Source: Streptomyces sp. LBL (GTDB lineage Bacteria > Actinomycetota > Actinomycetes > Streptomycetales > Streptomycetaceae). Taken from it: DNA of 38,104 bases. The notes beneath the pieces were generated by a model. That model worked only from the letters and a program-made list of their open reading frames with translations. It was not told the origin of the DNA and did no database searches. Of the stretch, positions 1 through 8,115 are shown one piece after another (position 1 is the first letter of the stretch; every line of letters starts with the position of its first letter). Location of the stretch: positions 1 to 38,104 of the forward strand of contig NZ_JARXYX010000055.1 of assembly GCF_029893585.1 (NCBI RefSeq). Reading direction: 5' to 3'. The position numbers and the translations under genes are program-made.

Positions 1-105
1 GACACGCCGCCCACCGTCTCGAGAGAGTGAGTCTTCTGGATCATCATCAGGTGTCCCTTCGGGTGAAGTTCCCACCTAATTCATGACACTCCCGCCCCGG
101 CCCGT
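1..105. other. Left edge, no gene recognised
   Basis: Between the window edge and the stop codon of the DUF6283 gene I see no convincing coding frame, hairpin or repeat. It is probably the 3' flank of the first minus-strand gene. Confidence 0.4.
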
Positions 106-570
106 TCATCCGCCCGGAGGCTCGAACGGCTCGATTTGTCGCGCAAGTTGTGCGTCGCGTGCTTCGAGGAGTGCGTCCAAACTGGCGTACAGGCGCGGCC
201 AGTGGGAGCGTGGTGCGACAGCGTGGTCGGGCAGCGCTTCAAAGGCGATGGCCAGGCGGATGGCCAGATGGTCTGCGCCGACGGCGGCCGGCCAGCCGGC
301 GCACCACCGGAACGCGTGCGCGGTGTCCGGTTGGTCGAGGTGACAGGCGACCACAGGAGCATCGACCGCAGCCTCCGTTCCTGGCCGCCCGTCGGCCCGG
401 CGCAGCATGTCCATGTCCTCGTCGGAGCAGGCGGTGAGGTCGGCGTCGGTACGCCACGGACAGCGGGCACACGGGAATGCGCGGTGCTCCCGCTCCACAC
501 CAATCCGGAGAGGGCGCGGGCGAGAGGCGCGGGTACCGTCACCCATACCCGGATCACTGGACTGCCCCAT
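106..570 (-). CDS. DUF6283 family protein
   Basis: The product has a Cys cluster near the N-terminus (PCARCPWR, then a downstream Cys and VVACHLD) followed by a helical region with the WCAGWPAAVGADHLAIRLA motif. This matches the actinomycete family DUF6283, whose function is unknown and whose Cys/His pattern suggests a metal site. I chose the ATG at 570 (MGQSS). A GTG at 591 with a GAGG upstream would add seven residues and is equally possible. It is the last of three minus-strand genes facing away from the helicase block. There is no signal peptide or membrane segment, so it is presumably cytoplasmic. Function is not known. Confidence 0.75.
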   Translation of the reverse strand: MGQSSDPGMGDGTRASRPRPLRIGVEREHRAFPCARCPWRTDADLTACSDEDMDMLRRADGRPGTEAAVDAPVVACHLDQPDTAHAFRWCAGWPAAVGADHLAIRLAIAFEALPDHAVAPRSHWPRLYASLDALLEARDAQLARQIEPFEPPGG

Positions 571-815
571 GACCGCCCCTGGACCAGACACTGCACCTCG
601 GGCACGGGTGGGCGGCAGCTGGAGTGCACTGGTTGCCTCGGTGGCGTTGCGGGTAGCTGGCCAATCGGATCATGGAGTGAGGCCGCTACCGGTACCTCGC
701 CACGATGCGCCCCCGGGTTCGTGAAAGCTGGTGCACGGGCGGCTGATGACGGACGAGGAGCCCGAGGCGGTTCACTGGCGGCAGGTTTCTGGAGCGTCCC
801 AAAGTGCGCCGGTGA
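571..815. other. Intergenic, no gene recognised
   Basis: This spacer separates two minus-strand genes. Overlapping frames exist on both strands but none resembles a protein family or has a convincing ribosome site. It may hold the promoter of the DUF6283 gene. Confidence 0.4.
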
Positions 816-1460
816 TCAGTTGGTCTCGGGCAGGTCCTCGGCCGACGGTGTTGCGGGTGCGGCGGGTTTCGGGGTGTCGGTGGTGGTGTAGTAGACGGAG
901 CTGCCCTGCTTGGTGCGTTGGGCGTGGCTCTTGGCGACGAGTCCTTCGACTGTGGTGCGTACGACGGTGGTCTTGATATTCCGGTCGGGGTGGGCCTGGC
1001 CGAGTGCGGTGGCGATTTCCGCTGCGGAGCGGGGTTCGCCCTGATCGGCGAGGTGGCGGCGGATCAGTTCGACGAGAGTGGGCTGGGCCGCCTTCGCTGT
1101 CGTCGTCTTGGCTGCGTCCTCGGGCTTCTTGGCGGCCGGCTTCTTGACCGCCTCGCCGCCTTGAGCAGTGACAGTCTTCTTCGCCCGTACCCGCTTGCCC
1201 GCACCGGGCTGAGTGGCGGTCTTTTGCCGCGGCACTGAAGGCGCTGCGGCCGCTTCGGGGGCAGCGTCCGTGCCACCGAGCGCCTTCTGCATGCTGGTCA
1301 GCACGGTGTGGTCGTGTTGCAGGGCGCACAGTTGTTCCTGCAGTGCGTCGATTTCCGCGCCGATGCGGTCCTGCTCCTTGGCGTTGCGCTCAAGGTCGCC
1401 TGCCACCTGGGCCGTGTAATGCGATGTCAGTTCGGTGGTGGCGGTCTGGGTGTCAGGCAT
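816..1460 (-). CDS. Coiled-coil / Lys-Ala-rich linker / winged-helix protein
   Basis: The start is the ATG at 1460 (MPDTQ), preceded by GAGGAAAGG at good spacing; a start 10 codons upstream is less likely. The 214-residue product has three visible parts. Residues about 15-60 form a coiled coil (AQVAGDLERNAKEQDRIGAEIDALQEQL). Residues about 75-125 are a Lys/Ala/Thr-rich linker with PAAKKPEDAAKTTTAK-type repeats, similar to histone-like actinobacterial proteins. Residues about 130-200 are a winged-helix-like domain (PTLVELIRRHLADQGEPRSAAEIATALG ending in a SVYYTT wing). I infer an oligomeric DNA-binding protein, possibly a nucleoid-associated or local regulator. No specific family name is certain. 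Confidence 0.75.
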   Translation of the reverse strand: MPDTQTATTELTSHYTAQVAGDLERNAKEQDRIGAEIDALQEQLCALQHDHTVLTSMQKALGGTDAAPEAAAAPSVPRQKTATQPGAGKRVRAKKTVTAQGGEAVKKPAAKKPEDAAKTTTAKAAQPTLVELIRRHLADQGEPRSAAEIATALGQAHPDRNIKTTVVRTTVEGLVAKSHAQRTKQGSSVYYTTTDTPKPAAPATPSAEDLPETN

Positions 1461-1676
1461 GATGCTGGCCTTTCCTCGGGGCGCGGCCACGGGCTGAAGT
1501 TAACCCTCAGTGCGGGCGCCTGGGCTGGGCGGTGGTTCCGCAGGGCTTGATTGAGTCATGGGTGGCCGCACCTGGTGCAGTCTGCTCCCGGGTAGCGATA
1601 GTACGGGCGGGCGGAGCTGATTGTTCCGCTCGGGCGATGTCTTGCGCTCAGCCGCCCTGTCGTCCATGCGCCGTAG
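1461..1676. other. Intergenic, upstream of the coiled-coil protein
   Basis: This region should contain the minus-strand promoter of the coiled-coil protein gene. I see no defined promoter, operator or small gene in it. Confidence 0.35.
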
Positions 1677-2708
1677 TCAGTGCGGTCGGTGCTCACCGGG
1701 TCGTGCTGTGGTGTGCTGTGGGGGCAGGTGCCAGAAGACTTCGTCGGTTTCGCGGTTGTGGTGCCACATGGTCAGTGTGTGTGATGCGGTCAGCCGGTCG
1801 AGGAGTTCGGCGGTCTGGTGGGGGGAGTGTCCGCACAGGCGGGTGAGCACCTCCATGTCGGCACCACCGGCGTCTCCCGAGGTGTGCGAGGCAAGGGCCA
1901 GTGCGGTCAACTGCAAAGCCACAGGCCGTCCGGCCGGCGACGCCAGGGGAGTGGGGTACAGGGCCCAGTGCGCGGCGCGGGCCCGTGCTCGGCCGCCCGG
2001 TTGCTGTGAGAGGACTGCCACATCCAGCAGCTGTGCCTGTGTATGCGGGTGCTTGCCGGCTGTGCGGCGTAGCCATCGTGTGTGTTCCAGCTCCTCCCAC
2101 AGTTCGCCGCGGCCGTGCAGCCGCATGCCGCGCAATAGGCCATCGGGCAGCCGGACATGGCCGTGGGTGTCCGAGCGCAGGGCGCACTGCAGGGCGAGCA
2201 GGCGGGCGGCGGGGGAGGTGAACTGGGGGAGTGCCGCTGCCAGATAGGTGAGCATCTCCCGCACACGGGTGCGTTCGGCCGGGCCGCCCGGCGGCGCGGG
2301 CCGGCGCCGGACGGGTCGGGGAGGGCGTGGGGTGAGGAGGGTTGAGGGGACGACGGCGGTGTGACTGGTGGCGGCCGCGCAGGCGGCGCAGGCGTCGGCG
2401 AGACGCCAGGTGCGGCCGCTGCGGTCGCGGGTGAGGGCGAGGAGCACCGGTCCCGCACAGCCGCGGTGGCGGGGATGCCACTGGCAGCCGCGTGCCCTGC
2501 ACTGGCAGGTGCGCAGGTGCCCCGGCAGTGCGTCGGTGCGGGCGTGGCGGGCCAGATGGGTCAGGGCTGCGGACCGTGCGGAGGCGGCCTGCACGGGGTG
2601 GCCGTGCAGCGTGCAGCGAGGACAGGCCAGAGCCGGCCCGCCCGGTAGTGGGCGCAGTTCCACCGTCCAGATGCGCTGCACCGTGGCGTGCGTGCTGGCA
2701 AGCCGCAT
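1677..2708 (-). CDS. Cys-rich putative DNA-binding protein
   Basis: The start is the ATG at 2708 (MRLASTH), with GGGAGGG upstream; the frame stays open to 3485 but that extension is low-complexity and overlaps the divergent XRE gene. The 343-residue product has several Cys/His clusters in its first third: C29/C32, C68/C70/C75, H78/H81/C84 and C107/C110, consistent with one or two zinc sites. The middle and C-terminal parts contain helix-rich segments ending in possible winged helices (AARLLALQCALRSDTHGHVRLPDG, and a C-terminal HQTAELLDRL...EVFWHLP). I infer a nucleic-acid-binding protein. It is divergent from the XRE-DUF6083-helicase run and shares its 192-bp intergenic region. I do not recognise the family. 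Confidence 0.7.
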   Translation of the reverse strand: MRLASTHATVQRIWTVELRPLPGGPALACPRCTLHGHPVQAASARSAALTHLARHARTDALPGHLRTCQCRARGCQWHPRHRGCAGPVLLALTRDRSGRTWRLADACAACAAATSHTAVVPSTLLTPRPPRPVRRRPAPPGGPAERTRVREMLTYLAAALPQFTSPAARLLALQCALRSDTHGHVRLPDGLLRGMRLHGRGELWEELEHTRWLRRTAGKHPHTQAQLLDVAVLSQQPGGRARARAAHWALYPTPLASPAGRPVALQLTALALASHTSGDAGGADMEVLTRLCGHSPHQTAELLDRLTASHTLTMWHHNRETDEVFWHLPPQHTTARPGEHRPH

Positions 2709-2762
2709 CGGCCCGTTGCCCTCCCATCCGAATCCCGTGCTGTCCAGGTGACGTGCCCTCCC

Positions 2763-2866
2763 AGTGCAAGAGCGGGAGTCGGCCGCACCGTAGTGCAGAT
2801 CCCTGCCCTCCCGCAGTGCCGAACCGTCCGTCGTCCACCTGCATCGATAGTGCAGAAACCCGCACT
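2763..2866. promoter_or_regulatory. AGTGC-box cluster in the divergent intergenic region
   Basis: AGTGC occurs at 2763, 2792 and 2849, and CAGTGCC at 2814. TAGTGCAGA is repeated at 2791 and 2848. At 2849-2866 there is a perfect inverted repeat AGTGC-N8-GCACT. The cluster lies between the minus-strand Cys-rich gene (start 2708) and the XRE gene (start 2901). I infer operators, most simply for the adjacent XRE repressor. Confidence 0.5.
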
Positions 2867-2900
2867 GACAGGGCAGGGGTCTGCACCGTCGGATGGTGGG

Positions 2901-3164
2901 GTGACGATCTTGCCGCCTGACCCCGACCTCACTGCGCTGCGTGTGACGCTGGCGCGCCTGAGGGACACGCGCGGCTGGACCTTCGACGAACTCGCCGCCC
3001 GCAGCGGCCTGGCCCGGCGCACCCTCATCGACCTCGAACACGGCCGCACCACCGGCAGCGTCACCACCTGGCACGCCCTCGCCCACGCCTTCGACGTCCC
3101 CATCGACCACCTGCTGGGCCCCATCTGCGACAACCACACCCCACCCGGCACCCCGGACTCCTGA
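2901..3164 (+). CDS. Small XRE-family transcriptional regulator
   Basis: The 87-residue product is almost entirely one HTH_XRE domain: LRVTLARLRDTRGWTFDELA, then ARSGLARRTLIDLEHG, then TWHALAHAFDVPIDHLLG. This is the five-helix Cro/C1 fold with the recognition helix around RRTLIDLE. The start is a GTG at 2901; the upstream ribosome site is weak (GGATGGTGGG), so the start is less certain than the domain. It heads the plus-strand run that includes the DUF6083 gene and the helicase, and probably binds the AGTGC boxes just upstream. It is small enough to be an autoregulatory switch of the kind found on plasmids and mobile elements. Confidence 0.8.
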   Translation: MTILPPDPDLTALRVTLARLRDTRGWTFDELAARSGLARRTLIDLEHGRTTGSVTTWHALAHAFDVPIDHLLGPICDNHTPPGTPDS

Positions 3165-3333
3165 CCGCACTGCACCTGCTCGCCCACCGTTCGGCGATTC
3201 ACCCGAACCGGCGAGCACGCACCGAACCTTCGTGCGTCGACTGGCTTGCGCGTTCGATACCGCTGGGCCGCCCGGGGGACACGGCCCTGTCCGTCCCCGC
3301 CATCGCGGGGTGTCGCCTGGCACGGTCCCCGCC

Positions 3334-4212
3334 ATGCACCCCAACACCCTCTCCACCGGCTGCCCCTGGGACGGCAGCCCCCGCACCACACCGACGCGCC
3401 GTCCGCTGCGCGTGGCCGCCACCAGCCCCAGCCGCCTGCTGCGCGCCGGCCAGAGCGGCCGCTGCCGCCGATGCGGCAACCGCATCGACTTCTATCAGGG
3501 CGGCGACCAGCGGCCCATCGCTCTGCACCCCGCCGAGCTGACCGCCGCTGACGTCCCGGCTTCCTGCCGCTGGCACCTGAGCAGTGGCATCGCCCACCCG
3601 CACGGTGACGGCAGCGCCTGGTGCCGCGTCCCGCACGCCGTGCTCTGCCCGGACCGCACCCCCACTACCCGGACCGGCCCGCACCTTGAGGCGGTACGCC
3701 GCCAACTCGCCGTCCGCACCCGCCGCCTCATCGACACCGGCGCCTTCACCCCGGCCCCGCCCGCTGCCTGCCAACCGCCCGCTGCCTGCGAGCCGCCCGC
3801 CGGCAGCAACCGCCCAGCCCGGTCCGTCGTACAACTCCTGCTGGGCCGCTACCTCGCCGAAACCCCCGTCGAGGGCATCCGATGTGTGGCACAGACCCGG
3901 TACCGCCACCGCTGCCCGGAGCCCGTGCTCGCCCCCGACACCTCCCAAGGCCTATGGACGCTGCTCCCCGCGAGCCCACAGCGCGGCCAACTCACCCTGC
4001 CCGCCACCCTGATGGCCGTCTACGACCTCAGCCGCCTGCCGTACACCGAGCAGATGCGCTGGCGTACCCAGCGCTGCCCCGCCCACGCCGCCAATCCGGG
4101 CGCCGCCGACCTCGCCCTCGCCGGATGGCAGGTCTTCGACCCCCTTCTCCACGCGGCGCACATCCGGACCCGCTTGCCCCACGCCGCGCCCGGCCATCAC
4201 GGGAAGGCCTGA
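3334..4212 (+). CDS. DUF6083 domain-containing protein
   Basis: The 292-residue product has the DUF6083 pattern of actinomycetes. It has a zinc-ribbon-like CRRCGNRIDFY at about residue 48, then RPIALHPAEL, CRWHLSSGIAHPHGDGSAWCRVPHAVLCP, and a C-terminal half with CVAQTRYRHRC and QRCPAHAANPGA. The Cys/His pairs suggest two metal sites. The start is ATG 3334; the frame is open further upstream but without family similarity. The stop is two bases before the next start, so it is co-translated with the small protein and the helicase. Function is unknown; the constant company of a helicase suggests nucleic-acid metabolism (inference). Confidence 0.8.
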   Translation: MHPNTLSTGCPWDGSPRTTPTRRPLRVAATSPSRLLRAGQSGRCRRCGNRIDFYQGGDQRPIALHPAELTAADVPASCRWHLSSGIAHPHGDGSAWCRVPHAVLCPDRTPTTRTGPHLEAVRRQLAVRTRRLIDTGAFTPAPPAACQPPAACEPPAGSNRPARSVVQLLLGRYLAETPVEGIRCVAQTRYRHRCPEPVLAPDTSQGLWTLLPASPQRGQLTLPATLMAVYDLSRLPYTEQMRWRTQRCPAHAANPGAADLALAGWQVFDPLLHAAHIRTRLPHAAPGHHGKA

Positions 4213-4214
4213 CG

Positions 4215-4691
4215 ATGCCGCACCACGCCCTGGACATCATCCTGACCCGGCCCCTCACCCCGACCGAACTCCACCGGGCCACCCGCACGATGCCGCTCGC
4301 CGCCAACCACGACGCCACCCACCTCCTGGCCCTGGTACCCGCCAAAACCACAGGAAAGGCCCTCAACCGACTGCGCCGCCAGACCGGCGGACTGCTCCCC
4401 ATCGACGTGATCACCACACACTACCCCGACGCGGACGGCAAGATCCTCCTCAACGTCGCCTTCCCGCCCGCCACACACGCTGCTCTCCAGGCCGCCGCCG
4501 ACAGCGCGGGACAACCACCGCGCCTCTTCCTGGAACTGGCCCTCCACCGGGCCCTGGTCCGACACGCCAGCGAGGAGGCCGAGCGCCTCGACCGCGCAGT
4601 CCAGACCCTGCTCGCCCACACCACCGCACCCCATCTCCTCGCCGCCGTCGGCCGCGCCCTCACCCGCACCCCCGGAGCCACGCTGTGCTGA
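4215..4691 (+). CDS. Small protein with ribbon-helix-helix-like segment
   Basis: The 158-residue product starts with ATG two bases after the DUF6083 stop. Its central segment (about residues 78-125) reads as a strand (ILLNVAF), a helix (PATHAALQAAADSAG) and a second helix (PPRLFLELALHRALVRHASEEAERL). That is the order of a ribbon-helix-helix DNA-binding fold, and similar segments occur in CopG-like proteins. The N-terminal half is not recognised. Its TGA overlaps the GTG start of the helicase gene (GTGCTGA at 4685-4691), so the two are probably translationally coupled. DNA binding is an inference from pattern only. Confidence 0.7.
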   Translation: MPHHALDIILTRPLTPTELHRATRTMPLAANHDATHLLALVPAKTTGKALNRLRRQTGGLLPIDVITTHYPDADGKILLNVAFPPATHAALQAAADSAGQPPRLFLELALHRALVRHASEEAERLDRAVQTLLAHTTAPHLLAAVGRALTRTPGATLC

Positions 4692-6205
4692 CCCCCACCG
4701 ACGAACAGCAAGCCGCAGCCGATGCATTCCACAACGGCGACCACCTGGCTCTGCAGGCTGGCGCGGGCACCGGCAAGACCACCACCCTGGCCCAGCTCGC
4801 CCACGCCACCCGGCGCCGCGGCCGCTACCTCGCCTACAACCGGGCCATCGCCCAGGACGCGCGCGCCCGCTTCCCGTCCACCGTTACCTGCAAGACCGCC
4901 CACGCGCTGGCCTATGCCGCCGTCGGCCACCGCTACACCCGCCGCCTGAACGCGCCCCGCCGCCCGGCCTGGCAGACCGGGCAGGCCCTCGGCATCACCA
5001 AAGCCATCCGCATCGGCGACCGCGACCTGTCCCAAAAGACGCTCTCCAACGCCACCCTGCGCACCGTGGCCCGCTTCTGCCACACCGCCGCCCCCGCCAT
5101 CACGAGCCGCCATGTCCCGCACCTGCGAGGCCTGGAAGACCGCGCCCTGCACGCCCAACTCGCCGCCCACATCGTCCCCTTCGCCCGCAAGGCCTGGGCC
5201 GACCTGCAGCACCCCGACGACGGCGCGGTGCGCTTCGACCACGACCACTACCTGAAGATCTGGTCCCTCACGAATCCGAAAATCGACACCGACTTCCTGC
5301 TGCTGGACGAGGCCCAGGACACCAACCCCGTCGTCGAACAGATCTTCCTCGACCAGCGCGGCCACGCCCAGCTGGTGATGGTCGGCGACTCCGCCCAGGC
5401 CATCTACGACTGGCGCGGCGCCAAAGACGTCATGACCGGCTTCGACGGCACCCAGCTCGCCCTGTCCCAGTCCTTCCGCTTCGGCCCGTGTCTGGCGCAT
5501 GAGGCCAACCGGTGGCTGGCCATCGCCGACGCCCCGATCCGCCTCACCGGCACCGAGGCCGTGCCCACCGAACTCGGGCCCGTCGCCCATCCGGACGCGG
5601 TGCTGTGCCGCACCAACGTCGGCGCAATGGCCCAGGTCATGGAGCTGCTGGCCACCAGGCACCGGGTGGCCCTGGTCGGGGGAGGAGACAGCCTGCGGGC
5701 CCTGGCCCTGGCCGCCCGCGACCTGAAGGAAGGCCGCCGCACCACCCACCCCGAACTGGTCCTGTTCCCCTCCTGGGGCGAACTGCAGGACTACGCCAGC
5801 CACGACCCGGCAGGACGGGACCTGCAGCCCCTGGTGGACCTGGTCGACACCCACGGCACCGATGCCATCATCAGCGCCGTCGCGCGGCTCACCCCCGAAC
5901 AGCAGGCCGAGGTCACCGTCTCCACCGCGCACAAGGCCAAGGGCCGCGAATGGGCCCGTGTGAGAATCGCCGACGACTTCGCCCCGCCCAAGGACAGCGA
6001 CCAGGACGACGGCACCGGCCGTCCTGTGCCCGCGCCGATCGACGACGGCGAGGCCCGCCTCGCCTATGTCGCCGTCACTCGTACTCGCCGCCGGCTCGAC
6101 ATCGGCGGCCTGTCCTGGATTCACGACCATCCTGATGGATCCCCCGAGGCGCCCACGCGTATCGAGTCGCGTGCGCAGCCCGCCCGTGCGGATGCGGCCA
6201 AGTGA
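4685..6205 (+). CDS. UvrD/Rep-type superfamily 1 DNA helicase
   Basis: The 506-residue product carries the ordered SF1A helicase motifs. The Q-motif is TPTDEQQAA near residue 5, Walker A is AGAGTGKT (25-32), and motif Ia is around CKTAHALAY. Walker B is DEAQDTN (208-214), motif III is GDSAQAIYDWRGA (234-246), and motif IV is SQSFRFG (261-267). Motif V is STAHKAKG (413-420) and motif VI is VAVTRTRRRLDIG (462-474). All catalytic positions are present, so 3'-5' ATP-dependent unwinding is expected. It is compact compared with UvrD/PcrA (about 700 residues), with small 1B/2B insertions. The GTG start overlaps the previous stop. It could serve plasmid or element maintenance, repair or defence; the sequence does not decide. 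Confidence 0.92.
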   Translation: MLTPTDEQQAAADAFHNGDHLALQAGAGTGKTTTLAQLAHATRRRGRYLAYNRAIAQDARARFPSTVTCKTAHALAYAAVGHRYTRRLNAPRRPAWQTGQALGITKAIRIGDRDLSQKTLSNATLRTVARFCHTAAPAITSRHVPHLRGLEDRALHAQLAAHIVPFARKAWADLQHPDDGAVRFDHDHYLKIWSLTNPKIDTDFLLLDEAQDTNPVVEQIFLDQRGHAQLVMVGDSAQAIYDWRGAKDVMTGFDGTQLALSQSFRFGPCLAHEANRWLAIADAPIRLTGTEAVPTELGPVAHPDAVLCRTNVGAMAQVMELLATRHRVALVGGGDSLRALALAARDLKEGRRTTHPELVLFPSWGELQDYASHDPAGRDLQPLVDLVDTHGTDAIISAVARLTPEQQAEVTVSTAHKAKGREWARVRIADDFAPPKDSDQDDGTGRPVPAPIDDGEARLAYVAVTRTRRRLDIGGLSWIHDHPDGSPEAPTRIESRAQPARADAAK

Positions 6206-6400
6206 GCACCAGCTCACTTCTGCCGCGCCCGGCCAGAGCCAGGCGCCGAGCCGGGGTGACGATCGCCGAACCGGTCCGACGCATGTCCGTATTTGTGGGA
6301 TGGCTGGCTATATCGCCATGGCGCGGCGGGGGCCGCCGGCGCCAGGCTGAAGGTGGCGTCGCCGAGTGGACGGCGGCCGCACACCAGGAAGGCTGACACC

Positions 6401-7048
6401 ATGGGAATCGACGGCGCCGCGGTGGCGAACGTGGACGTACCGGGGACGAAACTGGCCCGCGAGGCGACGGAGCTGATCCGGGACACCACGAGCGAACTCA
6501 TCTACCACCACTCGCGCCGGGTGTACTTCTTCGGCAGCCTGCAGGGACGCAACCGCGACCTCAGCTTCGACCCGGAACTGCTCTACATCGGCGCCATGTT
6601 CCACGACGTAGGCCTCAGCGAGGCCTTCCACGGCAGTGGCCGCCGCTTCGAGGTGGACAGCGCGGAGGAGGCGAAGCGGTTCCTCACGGCGCACGGGATC
6701 CCGGAAGACAGCATTCGCCGCGTCTGGACCGCGATCGCCCTGCACACCACGCCCGGGATCCCGCAGTTCATGGAGCCGGAGGTGGCCCTGGTCACCGCCG
6801 GTGTGGAGTACGACGTCCTGGGCATCGACTACGGTGCGATCCCGGAGGCCGACCGGGCCGAGATCGTGGCCCTGCACCCTCGCCCCGACTTCAAGCACCG
6901 GATACTGGGGGCGTTCACCGACGGCATCCGCCCCAAGCCGGACACGACGTTCGGCAACGTGAAGGCGGACGTTCTGGAGCACTTCGTCCCCGGCTTCCAG
7001 CGCGGCGACTTCGTCCGTACGATCCTTGAGTCCCCGTGGAAGGAGTAG
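6401..7048 (+). CDS. HD-domain metal-dependent hydrolase (cyanamide-hydratase-like)
   Basis: The 215-residue product has an HD-superfamily metal site. It shows IYHHSRRVYFFGSLQG (first His, about residue 37), MFHDVGLSEAF (the HD pair, about 68), a central FEVDSAEEAKRFL and IALHTTPGIP (later His). The order and spacing resemble the cyanamide hydratase/Ddi2-type HD proteins, although the true substrate is unknown. The ATG at 6401 has AGGAAGG upstream. The next gene, a GlxA-type regulator, begins 8 bp after the stop and uses a ribosome site lying inside this gene's 3' end, so the two are one transcription unit. The regulator may sense the substrate or product (inference). Confidence 0.8.
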   Translation: MGIDGAAVANVDVPGTKLAREATELIRDTTSELIYHHSRRVYFFGSLQGRNRDLSFDPELLYIGAMFHDVGLSEAFHGSGRRFEVDSAEEAKRFLTAHGIPEDSIRRVWTAIALHTTPGIPQFMEPEVALVTAGVEYDVLGIDYGAIPEADRAEIVALHPRPDFKHRILGAFTDGIRPKPDTTFGNVKADVLEHFVPGFQRGDFVRTILESPWKE

Positions 7049-7056
7049 GTCCGCCG

Positions 7057-8046
7057 GTGTCCCACCGCCGTCACACCGTGGCCGTCGTCGCCTTCGACGC
7101 GGTTCAGCTTCTCGACGTCACTGGCCCGGTCGAGGTCTTCACGACCGCCAATCGCTACGGCGCGCACTACGACGTCCGCGTCGTCTCGCCCACCGGTGCC
7201 GATGTCGTCACCTCCTCGGGACTGGTGGTCGGCGTCAGCGGGCCAGTCTCCTCGCTTCCCCGCCGGATCGGCACTTTGCTGGTGCCCGGGCGCAGCGACT
7301 GGCGGGCCGCTGTCGGCGACGCGGACCTGGTGGAGTCGGTCACGCGCCTGACCGGCCGGGCCGCGCGCGTGGTCTCCGTGTGCGCGGGAGCGTTCGTCCT
7401 GGCCGCGGCCGGCACGCTGGACGGCCGGCGCGCCGCGACGCACTGGGAGCTCGCACCGGACCTGGCGGCTGCCTTCCCGGAGGTCCGGGTGGAAAACGAT
7501 CCGGTCTTCGTCCGGGACGGCCACGTGCTCACGTCGGCCGGCGTCACGGCGGGCATCGACCTTGCGCTGGCCCTGGTCGAGGAGGACTGGGGGGCCGGGG
7601 TGGCGCGCAGCGTGGCCAGACAACTGGTGGTCTTCATGGCCAGGCCCGGCGGGCAGGCGCAGTTCAGCGCCCGGATGGTTCACGGCCAGCCCCGGCACCT
7701 GGCGGTGCGACGGGTGATGGATCATGTGGGCGCCGACCCTGCGGCCGAGCACACCCTCGATTCCCTGGCCGCTGTCGGCGGGGTGAGCACCCGGCACCTG
7801 GGACGGCTCTTCCGCAGCGAGATCGGCATGCCGCCCGGGCAGTACGTCGAATCCGTCAGGGTGGAGGCAGCTCAGGTCCTTCTGGAGAACGGCAGCGGCA
7901 CGGTGGAAGACGTGGCGCAGCAGGCGGGGTTCGGTTCGTCGGAGTCCCTGCGCCGGGTCTTCCAGCACACCCTCGGCGTCTCACCGACGGCCTACCGTGC
8001 CCGCTTCCGGAGCACCGCGGGCAGTCGCCGCATCGTCGCGGCCTGA
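7057..8046 (+). CDS. GlxA-family regulator (DJ-1/PfpI domain plus AraC HTH)
   Basis: The 329-residue product has an N-terminal DJ-1/PfpI (class I amidotransferase-like) domain, residues about 5-170. It includes the nucleophile-elbow sequence VVSVCAGAFVLAAAG and TSAGVTAGIDLAL. A C-terminal AraC/XylS double helix-turn-helix covers about residues 220-315 (LAAVGGVSTRHLGRLFRSEIG ... DVAQQAGFGSSESLRRVFQ). The start is the GTG at 7057, with GGAGTAGG upstream; a GTG at 7036 lacks a ribosome site. The DJ-1 domain in this family usually acts as a sensor rather than an enzyme. It probably controls the preceding HD gene and possibly other genes. Confidence 0.9.
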   Translation: MSHRRHTVAVVAFDAVQLLDVTGPVEVFTTANRYGAHYDVRVVSPTGADVVTSSGLVVGVSGPVSSLPRRIGTLLVPGRSDWRAAVGDADLVESVTRLTGRAARVVSVCAGAFVLAAAGTLDGRRAATHWELAPDLAAAFPEVRVENDPVFVRDGHVLTSAGVTAGIDLALALVEEDWGAGVARSVARQLVVFMARPGGQAQFSARMVHGQPRHLAVRRVMDHVGADPAAEHTLDSLAAVGGVSTRHLGRLFRSEIGMPPGQYVESVRVEAAQVLLENGSGTVEDVAQQAGFGSSESLRRVFQHTLGVSPTAYRARFRSTAGSRRIVAA

Positions 8047-8076
8047 GGGTGGGCGGGCCGCACGGACCATTTTTCA

Positions 8077-8091
8077 GTTTGGCCTCCAAAC
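8077..8091. promoter_or_regulatory. GTTTGG-N3-CCAAAC palindrome upstream of HxlR gene
   Basis: A perfect 15-bp inverted repeat, GTTTGGCCTCCAAAC, lies 25 bp before the start of the HxlR gene at 8116. It resembles sites at 24036, 32332 and 37061 in this window. It is the likely autoregulatory operator of the HxlR protein. Confidence 0.6.
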
Positions 8092-8115
8092 CGAATTGCG
8101 TGGCAGTATGGGGGC

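Noticed and set aside
2709..3485. Long minus-strand extension of the Cys-rich protein
   Set aside because: The frame overlaps the XRE gene and the shared regulatory region and is low-complexity; ATG 2708 has a proper ribosome site.
4421..6217. 598-codon minus-strand open frame opposite the helicase
   Set aside because: Gly/Val/Asp-rich antisense product typical of high-GC shadow frames; the plus strand has full helicase motifs.
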